Below, piece by piece: positions 27,815 through 38,230 of a DNA stretch of 64,000 nucleotides (positions within the stretch are counted from its first letter, which is position 1; the number at the start of each line of letters is the position of its first letter). The position numbers and the translations under genes were made by a program. The DNA lies in NCBI RefSeq assembly GCF_007746795.1, contig NZ_CP036343.1, positions 6,276,357 to 6,340,356 on the forward strand. Reading direction: 5' to 3'. The notes under the pieces were generated by a model. It did not search any database. It was not told where the DNA came from and saw nothing but the letters and a program-made list of their open reading frames with translations. Source of the stretch: Gimesia algae. GTDB taxonomy: Bacteria; Planctomycetota; Planctomycetia; Planctomycetales; Planctomycetaceae.

Positions 27815-30800
27815 TTAGTATCCGAGGAGTGCTTCCTCTTCTTCTTCCTGGATGATGATACGGGGAGTGACCATCATCATCAGACTTTCTGTTTCACGCC
27901 CCACCCCGGTATTCTTGAATAGACGGCTGACATAGGGCAGTTTATTCAGAATCGGAACACCGGCCATGCTGCGACCTTCACGGAGTCGTTTAACACCGCC
28001 CAGGAGCACAGTACCACCGTCGGGCACACTGACTGTGGTTGTCACAGTCACCTGTTCGACCACAGGCTGCTGAATCGTCGTGGTTCCCAGACCACCACCC
28101 TGCTGGCCTTGCTGACCCTGCTGGCCCTGTTGACCTTGCTGGCCACCCTGGCCACCCTGGCCTGTGCCGCCGGCACCACCAATACCACCCACACCCGTTC
28201 CTACTCCGTTTCCGAAGTTTCCACCACCCTGCTGACCCAGCTGGCCACCCTGCTGGCCTTGCTGACCCTGTTGACCCTGCTGGCCGCCGGTTGTCCCCCC
28301 CTGGAAGGAGAAGGTAAAGACATCGGTGACGTTGGTGAAGTTAGGATTAACTGAGAGTCGTACATAGCGTCGGTCTGCAGAGATCACAGCCGAGACTGTT
28401 AAGGAGACCCCTTCAGGAATGTTTGCGATGATTGGCGTGAACCCGACAGCAAAGTTACCTACCGTTGGTACCAGACTGATCACGAAAGGCCGCGATACGT
28501 TACTGGTCACAAAGGCAACCTGACCGTTGAAGAGTGTCACTTTCGGAGCAAACATCAGGTTTGATCGTTCATCTGCCTGAGCAGCGTTGATGAAGAAGAA
28601 AGCTTCGATGTCACTCAGAATAGCCAGACCCACGTTCACACCGGCATTTGCATTGAAGCTACCGAATTCAGGTACACCGATTTCAAATGATCCCTGGCGG
28701 AACTGTACATCCAGGTCGGGAGTGAAGGACTCCGGTGAGGCCATCCCGACGACAGTACCTGATTTGGGCCAGTTATCAAAATTGAGCAGAGTCCTTGTGG
28801 GTGGATCACTGAATGGTGCAACCCCTTGTCCACCCGTCTGACCACTCGATGTGGTCGTCTGCCCCTGCTGTCCCTGTTGTCCCCCCTGTTGTCCCCCCTG
28901 CTGACCACCACCAGTCTGGCTGGTATTCAGCAGGTTGACCTGACCGAAGGCAGGAACCGGGTTACCGTTATTATCGACAGTAGGACTACCTACGGTATCC
29001 GCTACGTTAAAGTCAAAGTCGACCCCAATTCGTTCGAAGAACCGGTCAGATACGGTGACGAAGCGAACTTCGATTGTTACCTGCAGGTCCTGCAATCTTC
29101 GCAGCTGTTCCAGCAGGTTGGCAATTTCATCATGGACTTTCTGGGTCTGGCGAATGACCAGACTCAATGTTGTTTCAAAAGGACGAACACTGCCTGCTCC
29201 ACCAATCTCTTCCCAGGAATCGGGTTCGACGGTCGAGACAATCAGTTCAGTCAGAGAATCAAAGTCGATATTGGATCCCCCACCGGCAACCTGAGCTGTC
29301 GCTCCGTTGTTGTTCCAGGGATTGGAGCCAGGTACACCACCCATTATCGGGTCAGCAACCTGGAAGTTACCAGGAGCAGCCTGATTGCCACCAATGCCGG
29401 AACCATAGCTGATCGCTCCCATCTGACTGTAGGGATTGGCGGCCATGCTGCCACTTGCGGCAAAGTTCGGAATGGGTACAACCAGATCAGCCACCGGGTA
29501 AGTCTGAGTTTTCAGAGTCCCCTGCTGACGGATGCGGCTGGTGATCTTTAATACTTCGTTATCAATTGTGTATGACAGATTCAGAGGTTCGAGCAACAGA
29601 TTCAAGGCACTTCGCAACTTGATTCCATTGACGTTGATCGTCACAGGAGCACTGGGAGTAACCCCTTCTTCTTCAAGTCCCAGACCGTCCAGGAAGATGT
29701 TGATCCCGGTGAGAGTCCCAATCTTGCTCATAACATTTGTCAAAGGCTCATCTTCAAACTGAAGGTTCACTGGTCGATCCAGGCTCTCTTCAATCTGCAG
29801 TTCGCGTTCTGTTTTCTGGTTATGATTTTTGACATGATATTTATCACGTCGTTTGCTCAGTTCAGCCCACTCTTTGGCATCGTGACCAAACTTGATATCT
29901 GATGTGTAGGCATCTGCCAGAGATTCTTCTACATCGTTCAACTGATTCCAGGTATTCTGTTCCTTACGATCACGCATCGCATTGTTGGATGCATCCCGTC
30001 TCAGGAATTTAGCCTTCCATTCCATGGTGACTGCCACAGGGTTTTGTGGGTCAAGGTCTTTGGCCTGTTTGGCAATCACTTCTGCTTCCGCATAGCGACG
30101 CTGATCGACCAGTTCATTAAATTTCTCTACCAGGTCGGCCAGTTCCTGTTCGACCCGGATTTTATTTTTGATGCGAGCATCGATATACTCTTCGACTTCC
30201 TGGTTCTTCTTTTTCAGCTCTTCCAGAGGAGCAACCTGCTTACGGAAGGAGTCAATTGACTCGCGTGTTCGCTGCAGAGAACCGATCAGAGTGGCGGTCG
30301 ATTTTTTATCCAGACTGGAACTTTCGACTTTCGACATGGTCTGATCGATAATGTTCAATGCGTCGGTAGGAGCTGATTCACGCATCCTTTCTGCTTTAAA
30401 GATGGCATTCAGCACATCAGATCGCAGGCGGCTGAACTCAATCGCCTGTTTCTGCTGAACCAGATCAATATTACTGGGTTCCTGCGAACCGGCAGCCGCA
30501 TCGTCTGCAGTACTCTGGTTCTTCACGAGGCGGATCTTGTCTGCCCGGGAAGGAGCCAGTTCCCGTACGGCATCCTGCAGCTGTTGTGCACGATGATTGT
30601 CCAGTTTTTCACCCGACTGATAAGCAGCCAGGAATGACTGGTAGGCAGCCTCCCGATTACCTTCGGACAGGCGTTGCATACCAAGATTATACAGTTCCAG
30701 AGCAGACGCACCGGGATGAATCACGGCAATCTCGCTGGCTTCATTTTTCTGCATCCGGGCGACCCGCTGAGGCTGTGCTGCCATGCGGGATTCCAGATCT

Positions 30801-32887
30801 CGTAGAATTGACTGAGGGCTGTCTTCACCAGGTTTGAATTCCACGCCGACATTCAAAGCTTCCAGGGCATTCACCCGGGCAGTATCAAGACGACCAGCTT
30901 TCAGATCGGTTCGTGCCTGTGCAACCAGTTTCTGAGAGAACTGTTTTTTACGTTCATTTTCAGCGGCATACCGCTGTTCCTGTGAGAGTCCGCCTGGTTG
31001 TCCGGCCATATTGCGAATGTCTGCCAGAACCTGTTCAGGACGATCTTCAAACAGACTGTAGGCAGTATCAACCTGCTGGGCTGCTTCCGCTTTCTGTCGT
31101 GCATCTTCGATTCGCCCTTGAGCTAAATCGTTCCGGGCAGCGGCAACCAGCTTACGAGCATATTCAGGATTATTCTTTTCACTGGCAGTATTACCAGGAT
31201 TAAATTTGCTTGCCGAGCTGGTTCCCACACGCTTGATGAAAGCTGAAGGAGATTCGTTGTTAGCAGCAAATTCAATATTCAGTGTTTCAGCCAGTTTCTG
31301 AGCAGAGGAAGCCAGCATCAGTGCTTCGTCTTTATTACCCTGCTGCAGGGCAACCTGTGCCTGTTCCATCAGACGGTTAATCCGTGGTCGAATGGCATCC
31401 TGGTTCTGCTGCAAACCCTTGATACCGGAAATCGTAGCGGCTTCGTCAGAGATCCGATCGATGGCTGCCAGAACCAGTTCAGGACGGTCGTCAAACAGAT
31501 CATAGGAAACTTTCATTCCCTGAACCTGTTGAACCTTCTGGCGAGCTCCTGCGAAGTCTCGTTTCTTAATATCCAGTCGCGCCTGTCGCAGTAATTCGGT
31601 AGCCTGTTCTTTAGAAGCTCCTTCAGCTCCAGTCATCCGGTCAGCATCGGCGTTTCCAGTGGAAGCCAGAGTTTCTGCACCAAACTGGGCACGTTTAATT
31701 TCGTCGAGTACCAGTTCCGGACGATCGTCAAACAATCGATAAGCGACATCCAGTTGGCTGGCCTGTTGAGCCAGAGCCCGTGCGGAATCGAGTCGACCCG
31801 TCTGCAGCTCTGCGCGAGCCTGCTTCAGCAGTCGTGCTGACTCGTCTTTATCAGACGAACCAGGGGAAGACTGTGCGATCTGTTGAGTTGATTTCCGATT
31901 GCCAGCGAAAATTTTGGCACCGGTTTTACGTTCGATTTCAGACAGAATATGTTGAGGGCGGTCTTCAAACAGTTGGTAGGCAACATCATAATTCTGAGCC
32001 TGCAATGCGAGAGTACGGGCATCATCATAGTTGCCAGATTTTAGTGATTGTCGAGCCTGCTTAAGGAGTACGGAAGCCTGCTCTTTTTCAGTCAGTTTTC
32101 TGTCCTGGTTACCATCAAAAGGATTTGCAGCGGAAGGTGAGAAGGGATTACTTCCCGCTGGTTCTTCGACAGCGGCGACCTGCATCACTTGTGAGTTCTG
32201 ACTGTTAAATCCACCAGCCTGCTGAACAGGAGCATTTTTCTGTACGCGTTGTTCTGCGCGAGCAATGGATGCGAGGACCTGTTCGGGACGTTCTTCGAAA
32301 GGACCATACTCCAGTCGCATGGCTGCGACCTGGCTTGCCTTCTGACGGGCTTTGGCCAGTTCATTCAGCTTAATATCTTCACGAGCGGAATGAAGTAACT
32401 GTCGTGCCAGTTGCTTCTGTTCTTCCGGAGACTTTCCGGCATGACTCGAAAAGTTCGCAGGGTATTCGGTGTCGGATGCAGGAGACTGTGCTCGGACAAT
32501 CTGTTTTTCCCGGGGAGCAGCCGCTCTTGTCCGAGCCCTGCCCAGGTACTCGTTCATTTTGCGGAACTCGGCGGAGGACAGTCGTCCCGGAGAGACAGAG
32601 GCTTTTTCAAGCACCTCTACCGCTTCGGCGAATTGTCCTCGTTCGTAATATTGAGTCCCCAGACTCAGATAGTAACGAGCTGAGCGTAGTTGACGCCCAG
32701 ATACAGACTGACCGTTATTCTCGACATCAGCAGCGACCTTCCTGGTCGTGTTGCCGAGATTGGCCAGCCACATTGACGCTGCGATCAGCGTCGTACAGGC
32801 CAGTACTCCAAATGCCTTGCCCAATGTAGGTCCCTCCTTCAAGCCAGAACACCAACTGTGATTATGTTTATTTTGAGGAGTCATCAT
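27815..32887 (-). CDS. Giant secretin (type II/III secretion system) with seven N-terminal DRPE repeats
   Basis: About 1,690 residues; ATGs at 32887 and 32884 follow GGAA, while a TTG at 32896 is less likely. After an N-terminal membrane-type segment (GKAFGVLACTTLIAASMWLANL), seven helical repeats of about 45 residues occur up to about residue 700. Typical units read ARxDLKxGRLDxARxxAxxA...YxLFEDRPEQVLxxI. A coiled-coil/TPR region follows, then an STN-like short domain (VMSKIGTLTGINIFLDGLGL; RSALNLLLEPLNLSYTIDNEVLKITSR). The secretin core is at the C-terminus: VTVTTTVSVPDGGTVLLGGVKR and VPILNKLPYVSRLF, then ETESLMMMVTPRIII. Two GQ-rich low-complexity inserts interrupt it. Secretins form outer-membrane gated channels. 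No other secretion-system gene is adjacent, so its partners are unknown. Confidence 0.88.
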   Translation of the reverse strand: MMTPQNKHNHSWCSGLKEGPTLGKAFGVLACTTLIAASMWLANLGNTTRKVAADVENNGQSVSGRQLRSARYYLSLGTQYYERGQFAEAVEVLEKASVSPGRLSSAEFRKMNEYLGRARTRAAAPREKQIVRAQSPASDTEYPANFSSHAGKSPEEQKQLARQLLHSAREDIKLNELAKARQKASQVAAMRLEYGPFEERPEQVLASIARAEQRVQKNAPVQQAGGFNSQNSQVMQVAAVEEPAGSNPFSPSAANPFDGNQDRKLTEKEQASVLLKQARQSLKSGNYDDARTLALQAQNYDVAYQLFEDRPQHILSEIERKTGAKIFAGNRKSTQQIAQSSPGSSDKDESARLLKQARAELQTGRLDSARALAQQASQLDVAYRLFDDRPELVLDEIKRAQFGAETLASTGNADADRMTGAEGASKEQATELLRQARLDIKKRDFAGARQKVQQVQGMKVSYDLFDDRPELVLAAIDRISDEAATISGIKGLQQNQDAIRPRINRLMEQAQVALQQGNKDEALMLASSAQKLAETLNIEFAANNESPSAFIKRVGTSSASKFNPGNTASEKNNPEYARKLVAAARNDLAQGRIEDARQKAEAAQQVDTAYSLFEDRPEQVLADIRNMAGQPGGLSQEQRYAAENERKKQFSQKLVAQARTDLKAGRLDTARVNALEALNVGVEFKPGEDSPQSILRDLESRMAAQPQRVARMQKNEASEIAVIHPGASALELYNLGMQRLSEGNREAAYQSFLAAYQSGEKLDNHRAQQLQDAVRELAPSRADKIRLVKNQSTADDAAAGSQEPSNIDLVQQKQAIEFSRLRSDVLNAIFKAERMRESAPTDALNIIDQTMSKVESSSLDKKSTATLIGSLQRTRESIDSFRKQVAPLEELKKKNQEVEEYIDARIKNKIRVEQELADLVEKFNELVDQRRYAEAEVIAKQAKDLDPQNPVAVTMEWKAKFLRRDASNNAMRDRKEQNTWNQLNDVEESLADAYTSDIKFGHDAKEWAELSKRRDKYHVKNHNQKTERELQIEESLDRPVNLQFEDEPLTNVMSKIGTLTGINIFLDGLGLEEEGVTPSAPVTINVNGIKLRSALNLLLEPLNLSYTIDNEVLKITSRIRQQGTLKTQTYPVADLVVPIPNFAASGSMAANPYSQMGAISYGSGIGGNQAAPGNFQVADPIMGGVPGSNPWNNNGATAQVAGGGSNIDFDSLTELIVSTVEPDSWEEIGGAGSVRPFETTLSLVIRQTQKVHDEIANLLEQLRRLQDLQVTIEVRFVTVSDRFFERIGVDFDFNVADTVGSPTVDNNGNPVPAFGQVNLLNTSQTGGGQQGGQQGGQQGQQGQTTTSSGQTGGQGVAPFSDPPTRTLLNFDNWPKSGTVVGMASPESFTPDLDVQFRQGSFEIGVPEFGSFNANAGVNVGLAILSDIEAFFFINAAQADERSNLMFAPKVTLFNGQVAFVTSNVSRPFVISLVPTVGNFAVGFTPIIANIPEGVSLTVSAVISADRRYVRLSVNPNFTNVTDVFTFSFQGGTTGGQQGQQGQQGQQGGQLGQQGGGNFGNGVGTGVGGIGGAGGTGQGGQGGQQGQQGQQGQQGQQGGGLGTTTIQQPVVEQVTVTTTVSVPDGGTVLLGGVKRLREGRSMAGVPILNKLPYVSRLFKNTGVGRETESLMMMVTPRIIIQEEEEEALLGY
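28097..28290 (-). repeat. Low-complexity Gly/Gln-coding tract in the secretin gene
   Basis: A degenerate 9-12-base tandem pattern (CTGCTGGCCTTG-like on the plus strand) encodes GQQGQQGQQGG-type sequence just before the conserved secretin C-terminus. A shorter relative at about 28855-28918 encodes GGQQGGQQGQQGQ. Length is likely to vary between strains. Confidence 0.8.
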
Positions 32888-33236
32888 GACTTCCAACTCG
32901 CTATCTATCTATGGGTAGGATTTTAGTCCGAATTCTGGATTTAGTGCCATACGAGTTTTGCAGGACTAACCAGGATTCCAGAAAAACGAAACGCTATTGA
33001 ATGTTTGCCCCAGGGCAAAATTTAACAAACGATTGTCAGAGAAATGATAGTGTGATTTGATTTATTGAGAGTAGAGAGAAGTGTGTGCGGTTAATAATCG
33101 ATTTGTCGTTTTCAGGTCAATATGATTTTGACAAATATTTCAATTTTATTTGCATGCTTTTCAAAATACTTTTTCAGTCTGTATTTCATGAAGCAAATCT
33201 TAATCTGAGCTTCATTTTTGCTCTTCACAAAGCCAC
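32888..33236. other. Gap between the secretin and parvulin genes
   Basis: About 350 AT-rich bases. It holds the secretin promoter on the minus strand and the 3' end of the parvulin gene. A 72-residue plus-strand frame (33085-33303) overlaps the parvulin gene and looks fortuitous. No terminator hairpin was found. Confidence 0.5.
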
Positions 33237-34487
33237 TTATTTTGTAACTTTTTCATCTTCTGTTTCGTATTCGAACATCGATTCGATGATCGCTTTGTCG
33301 TAGAGTTTATCCAGAGTTTCCCTGGTCGCTTTCATACGTGCATCATTCACCATCGTTTGCTCCAGTTTGGTCTGCACATCAGCAAATGGTGTATGTCCTG
33401 CCTCTTTCCGATCAATCACTTTCACGATCTGAAAAGAATTATCCGTCTCGAAGACCTGACTGGTCTGTCCAATCGGCAGTTCAAACAATGCGGCTTCGAC
33501 TTCTGTTTCAGCCAGACTGCCTCGACCGGTCCAGCCCCATTGCCCTTTTTTTTCTGCCCGTGGTCCATCTGAATACTTTTCAGCCAGGGTCCCAAAATCT
33601 TCCCCGGCCTGCAGCTTATGAATTACTTCGTCCAGAACTCCAACAGCTTTTTCTTTACCGCCATGCTTTGCATAGGAAATACGAATTCGCTGCCAGCGTG
33701 CTTTAGCGGGGTAGGCATAATCCTGGATATTAGATTTATAACGTGCCAGAACTTCTTCACGGCTGAAATCATTTTTCGCTTTCGCTTTGACAGACATAAA
33801 CTGAAGAGCTGATTGCTGCCTCATGAACATCTCTTTTTCAAAGTACAACGATCGGCCCTGCTGGTTCAGTTTATCTTCGAGTTCCTGGGGAGAACTGACC
33901 CCCATATTCTTTTGCAGTTCCGGGATTCTTTCTTCTTCGAAGGCCTTTACCAGATGTTCCTGGAGCATCTCCAGCTGTTCTTTTTTGAGAGTCGTTTTCA
34001 TCTCATGAATCAGCAACTGACGTTCAATGTGATTTTTCAGGTCTCGTTTTACCAGAGCGATGCGCAGTTTCTGGTATTCTTCAGGTGGCATTCTCTGTTC
34101 TGCCTGCTTCAACTGAAAGTCATAGACGCCAATGATATCTGAGACGAATAGCGGGGTCCCGTTGACCATGGCCACCACAGTACTGTCTTTTAATTCCTCA
34201 ACCGATTCATCGATGGCGCTGGTTGTGGAAGCATCAGAATTAGATGAGGCAGTGATAATTGGCGATTCGAACGGATTACCCGATTCCTCGAAGTCGCCTT
34301 CCAGAATATTTTTTCTGTCATCAGACCGACTCGCCATCTGCGTGTGTTCCAGCTTCTGCTGTTTCAACGCAGACTCCAGACGTGGAGGGGGTGGTCCCAG
34401 CACCGGGTTGTCGACTTTAGGAGTCGTTTCACACCCTGTAATGCTGAGAACAGCAATCATCAATAAATATATTTGCGCGTAGCGCAT
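33237..34487 (-). CDS. SurA/PpiC-type parvulin peptidyl-prolyl isomerase lipoprotein
   Basis: 416 residues from the ATG at 34487. The signal ends in a lipobox (LSITGCETT), so it is a membrane-anchored exported protein. A SurA-like N-terminal chaperone region (about 105-290: VVAMVNGTPLFVSDIIGVYDFQLKQAEQRM, HIERQLLIHEMKTTLKKEQLEMLQEHLVKAFEE) precedes one parvulin domain (about 285-395: KARWQRIRISY, LDEVIHKLQAGEDFGTLAEKYSDGPRAEKKGQWGWTGRGSL, FELPIGQTSQVFETDNSFQIVKVIDRKEAG). Such proteins escort outer-membrane proteins through the periplasm. Its position directly upstream of the giant secretin on the same strand suggests, but does not prove, a role in secretin assembly. Confidence 0.9.
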   Translation of the reverse strand: MRYAQIYLLMIAVLSITGCETTPKVDNPVLGPPPPRLESALKQQKLEHTQMASRSDDRKNILEGDFEESGNPFESPIITASSNSDASTTSAIDESVEELKDSTVVAMVNGTPLFVSDIIGVYDFQLKQAEQRMPPEEYQKLRIALVKRDLKNHIERQLLIHEMKTTLKKEQLEMLQEHLVKAFEEERIPELQKNMGVSSPQELEDKLNQQGRSLYFEKEMFMRQQSALQFMSVKAKAKNDFSREEVLARYKSNIQDYAYPAKARWQRIRISYAKHGGKEKAVGVLDEVIHKLQAGEDFGTLAEKYSDGPRAEKKGQWGWTGRGSLAETEVEAALFELPIGQTSQVFETDNSFQIVKVIDRKEAGHTPFADVQTKLEQTMVNDARMKATRETLDKLYDKAIIESMFEYETEDEKVTK

Positions 34488-34673
34488 CAAGATGCATCCT
34501 GCATGATGAACGAATTATTTACCGGGAATTTGAGAGACAATCAGTAGTTAGATTTTGAATTCAGCCCGAATTACAAGGGAGGTGTAAGGAAGGGGAAACA
34601 GACTGTTTTCAAGATCCACAACACCCTTTTCAGTAACCAATGAACCTCTTGCAGAGTTCATCTGTTGAACCAC

Positions 34674-37600
34674 TCAGGGTGATGTTGCAGGATTATAGGC
34701 CGGATCAAAAGTTTGTTGCAATACCGTTTTGAGTTCCTGCATCACCTCTTCAGTATTCTCAGCAGAAATCGGCAATGGAATGTATGCTGACTTCTGGTCC
34801 ACGATCCGGACGGGAATCCGATCCCGATTGCTTTTTGACAATGCCAGTATGTGATTTTTGTCTCGATAACCCAATACCGCAAAGTTATCTTCCAGTCGAA
34901 TACTGTCAACCTGCCAGCGTTGTGACAGAATTTGTAATTCTTTCAAAATCAATAATTGTCGCGCAGGATGCGGAATAGGGCCGAAGCGATCTTCCATCTC
35001 TTCTTCCAGAGCGTTCAACTCCTCAATGGAGCGTATGGCTGAAAGTTTCCGATAGAGTTCGATTTTAATTCGACCGGGAGGAATATAATCGGAAGGCAGA
35101 TACGCCGTGCAAGGCAGGTCAATTGCCACATGATGATGTTCACGAATGGGCTCATTTTTCAGCTTCCTGCAGGCATTTTCCAGTAACTGACAATACAGTT
35201 CATACCCAACAGCTGCAATATGACCACTCTGTTCGGTGCCGAGAATATTCCCGGCACCGCGAATTTCCAGATCGCGCATTGCAATTTTGAAGCCAGCCCC
35301 CAGTTCACTGTACTCTTCAATCGCCTTTAGGCGTTTAGCAGCGATCGGAGTCAAAAGCTGCCCATCGCGCAACAGCAGATAACAATAGGCCCGATGGTGT
35401 GACCGTCCCACACGTCCCCGCAACTGATGCAGGTCGGATAATCCATGATTCCCCGCATCATGGATAAAAATCGTATTGGCATTGGGAATATCCAACCCAC
35501 TTTCAATAATCGTTGTGCAGACAAAGATATCAACATTGCCGGATACAAAGTTCAACATCGCTGCTTCCAGCTCTGCCTCCTTCATCTGTCCGTGGCCAAT
35601 CCCGATTCTCGCTTCCGGTACAATCTGCTGGATTCGATCGGCGTATTTCTGCAGATCATGTACGCGATTATGTACGAAATAAACCTGTCCATTGCGGTTC
35701 AGTTCCCGGACCATCGCGTGACGGATCAATTCAGGATCGAAGCGGGTAATCCGGGTTTCAATGGGAACACGATCACGGGGCGCTGTCATCAGGTTGGAGA
35801 TATCACGGATCCCCAGCAGGGACATATGCAGCGTTCGTGGTACGGGGGTTGCACTCAAGGTCAGCACATCAATCTGTAACCTCAGACGCTTCAGCATCTC
35901 TTTGGCATCCACACCAAACCGCTGCTCTTCATCAATAATCAACAACCCCAGGTCTTTAAACTTGACGTCCTTCTGGATCAGACGATGTGTGCCGATTACC
36001 AGATCAACACTGCCGGTAGCCATTCCTTCCAGAATCGCCCGCTGTTCTTTTTTGGTTTTAAAGCGGGACAGTCCTTGAATAGTAATTGGATAATCGGCCA
36101 TTCGCTCGCTGAAGGTACGGGTATGCTGTTCTGTGAGCACTGTGGTCGGCACCAGGACAGCAACCTGCTTACCGGCGTCGATGGCTTTGAAGGCAGCACG
36201 GATCGCAACTTCTGTTTTTCCATACCCGACATCGCCACAGATCAGTCGATCCATGGGCTGTGCCCGTTCCATATCATGTCGAACATCGCTGATGGCGTGC
36301 AGCTGGTCGGCGGTCTCCGAATAGGGAAACGCAGCTTCAAACTCTTTCTGCCAGTGACTGTCGGGAGGATAGGAGATACCGGGTTGCCCCGATCGCTGTG
36401 CCTGCAGTCGCAGCATGTCACTGGCCATATCCCGGACCGCTTCTGCCGCTTTTTCCTTCTTGCTGGCCCAGCTTTTCGTCCCCAGCTTAGACAGCTGCGG
36501 CACATGCTTGCCTCCACCGATATATTTCTGAACCAGATGCACCAGTGAAACAGGCACGTACATCTGCACTTTATCACGAAATTCCAGCGAAAGATGTTCT
36601 TCCCGATAACCTTCTTTCTCCAGCAGTTCCAGTCCGCGGAAACGGGCGATTCCGTGTGAAAGGTGCACAACATAATCACCCACATTTAAATCCAGAAAAC
36701 TGTCGATCGCCCGACTCTCAACTTTACGTTTTCGAGGCTTATGCCTGATATCTGCACGGCCAAACAGCTCATGATCACTGAGTACCACCAGATGTTCGGG
36801 CACGATACGAAATCCCAGAGCCAGGTTGCCAATACAGGTTTTCACGCGTTGGGTGAGATCCAGAACGGACTCATCCAGCAACTCCTGCAGACGATCCTGT
36901 TCTCCCTGATTGTGACAGCAGACCAGCACGGTATCCTGTGGACCGGTAATCGATGCCAGCTCTTCCAGCATTTCCGACTTGGCCCGGGTAAACCGCTCTA
37001 CAGATTCGATCTGTAGGTGACATGAAATTTCGGTCGATTCTGCAGAGATCGGTGCAATGGTCACTGAGGAAAAGTCCGTGCAGCGCGACATGGTAGCCGG
37101 CACACTGAACAGACCCCGCGGATTTTCCAGACGATCCAGATAACGTTTCCCTTCATCAATCAACTCGGGGAGTTCTACCAATGCGATACAGGCATCGGAG
37201 GGCAGGTTATCCAGCAGACTTTCAGACGCGGTATTGTCTTCATCTCGGGTTGGAGTTTGTGGTTGCCTGTCGGACGGGGATGCGGGAACAGGCGAGATCA
37301 ATGTCAGGTCAACCTGCTGACAGGTTTCCAAAGTCCGCTGAGTTTCAACATCGAACTGTCTGATCGATTCCACTTCATCCCCGAAGAACTCGATACGGAT
37401 TGGCAATACAGAATCCGGTGAGTAAAGGTCCAGAATCCCACCATGCATACTGAATTCACCAGGCAGCTCAATCGCTGTGGTCCGCTCAAAACCACGCTCC
37501 AGTAACCATTTCATGAAGTCATCAGTATCGATTTCATCTCCGACCTGAATTCGACGCGTCGCTGCTTGCCGCTGTTGTCGACTTGGCACTGGCTGCAGCA

Positions 37601-38111
37601 GAGCAGGAAATGATGTGACGATCACCTGGGGAGCCGAAGGATTTTCTCCTGACTGCTGCAACTGACTGAGCACCCGCAGGCGTCCGCCAAATACCGAATC
37701 GGCGACGTCATGTTCGTCAGGCAGCGTCTCCCAGGCAGGAAAGATTTCGGGAATGATTCCCAGAAAACTGGCCAGGTCACCAGTAAATTCATCGATTTCA
37801 GAGAGTCGTGGAAGCACGATCAGCAGCACGGAATTCAAAGCGGAAGCTACACTTGCCGCCGTCAGCGCGCACGATCCTCCCCAGGCTCCGTCTATTGTCC
37901 CACTCTGTCCGGATCGCAGAGCCGCTGTTACCGCGGCAAATCCATCACTACGACTGAGAACGGGAACCAGATCCTGCATCGACTGAATCTGACTGTCACG
38001 GGAAATCATCATGTTCGGGAATATTTTAGCAGGCGGCACCAGATTGTCACCTGCCTGCTGCCGAAAAACCTTCTCTGCTGCTCGATTTGAGTCAATCCGA
38101 CGTGACTTCAT
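34674..38111 (-). CDS. mfd: Transcription-repair coupling factor Mfd
   Basis: 1,145 residues, the usual size. Mfd binds RNA polymerase stalled at DNA damage, pushes it off with ATP and recruits UvrA. The N-terminal UvrB-like region is present (FPAWETLPDEHDVADSVFGGRLRVL; ERTTAIELPGEFSMHGGILDLYSPDSVLPIRIEFFGDEVESIRQFD). The CarD-like RNAP-interaction domain follows (DYVVHLSHGIARFRGLELL). The RecG-like translocase has GDVGYGKTEVAIRAAFKA (Walker A), IIDEEQRFGVDAKEML (DEEQ box) and HQLRGRVGRSHHRAYCYLL (motif VI). A TRCF C-terminal domain ends the protein. The ATG at 38111 is used; Met34/35 are alternatives. Confidence 0.97.
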   Translation of the reverse strand: MKSRRIDSNRAAEKVFRQQAGDNLVPPAKIFPNMMISRDSQIQSMQDLVPVLSRSDGFAAVTAALRSGQSGTIDGAWGGSCALTAASVASALNSVLLIVLPRLSEIDEFTGDLASFLGIIPEIFPAWETLPDEHDVADSVFGGRLRVLSQLQQSGENPSAPQVIVTSFPALLQPVPSRQQRQAATRRIQVGDEIDTDDFMKWLLERGFERTTAIELPGEFSMHGGILDLYSPDSVLPIRIEFFGDEVESIRQFDVETQRTLETCQQVDLTLISPVPASPSDRQPQTPTRDEDNTASESLLDNLPSDACIALVELPELIDEGKRYLDRLENPRGLFSVPATMSRCTDFSSVTIAPISAESTEISCHLQIESVERFTRAKSEMLEELASITGPQDTVLVCCHNQGEQDRLQELLDESVLDLTQRVKTCIGNLALGFRIVPEHLVVLSDHELFGRADIRHKPRKRKVESRAIDSFLDLNVGDYVVHLSHGIARFRGLELLEKEGYREEHLSLEFRDKVQMYVPVSLVHLVQKYIGGGKHVPQLSKLGTKSWASKKEKAAEAVRDMASDMLRLQAQRSGQPGISYPPDSHWQKEFEAAFPYSETADQLHAISDVRHDMERAQPMDRLICGDVGYGKTEVAIRAAFKAIDAGKQVAVLVPTTVLTEQHTRTFSERMADYPITIQGLSRFKTKKEQRAILEGMATGSVDLVIGTHRLIQKDVKFKDLGLLIIDEEQRFGVDAKEMLKRLRLQIDVLTLSATPVPRTLHMSLLGIRDISNLMTAPRDRVPIETRITRFDPELIRHAMVRELNRNGQVYFVHNRVHDLQKYADRIQQIVPEARIGIGHGQMKEAELEAAMLNFVSGNVDIFVCTTIIESGLDIPNANTIFIHDAGNHGLSDLHQLRGRVGRSHHRAYCYLLLRDGQLLTPIAAKRLKAIEEYSELGAGFKIAMRDLEIRGAGNILGTEQSGHIAAVGYELYCQLLENACRKLKNEPIREHHHVAIDLPCTAYLPSDYIPPGRIKIELYRKLSAIRSIEELNALEEEMEDRFGPIPHPARQLLILKELQILSQRWQVDSIRLEDNFAVLGYRDKNHILALSKSNRDRIPVRIVDQKSAYIPLPISAENTEEVMQELKTVLQQTFDPAYNPATSP

Positions 38112-38230
38112 CCTGCGACAGAGTTACGATAGAGGCATGATTGATCAGCTGGTCGGAAACCTTTGAAAACCCTGTTGAACAAGGTTTTCAGTCGACTGCC
38201 TACCCGATTTTCCAGTACGAAGGATGCAAA

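Noticed and set aside
28097-28290. Short direct repeats suggestive of a CRISPR array
   Set aside because: Units are degenerate, have no spacers and encode in-frame Gly/Gln low-complexity protein.
28826-29551. 241-residue plus-strand frame inside the secretin gene
   Set aside because: Antisense shadow of a well-supported secretin coding region; the secretin frame carries all family motifs.
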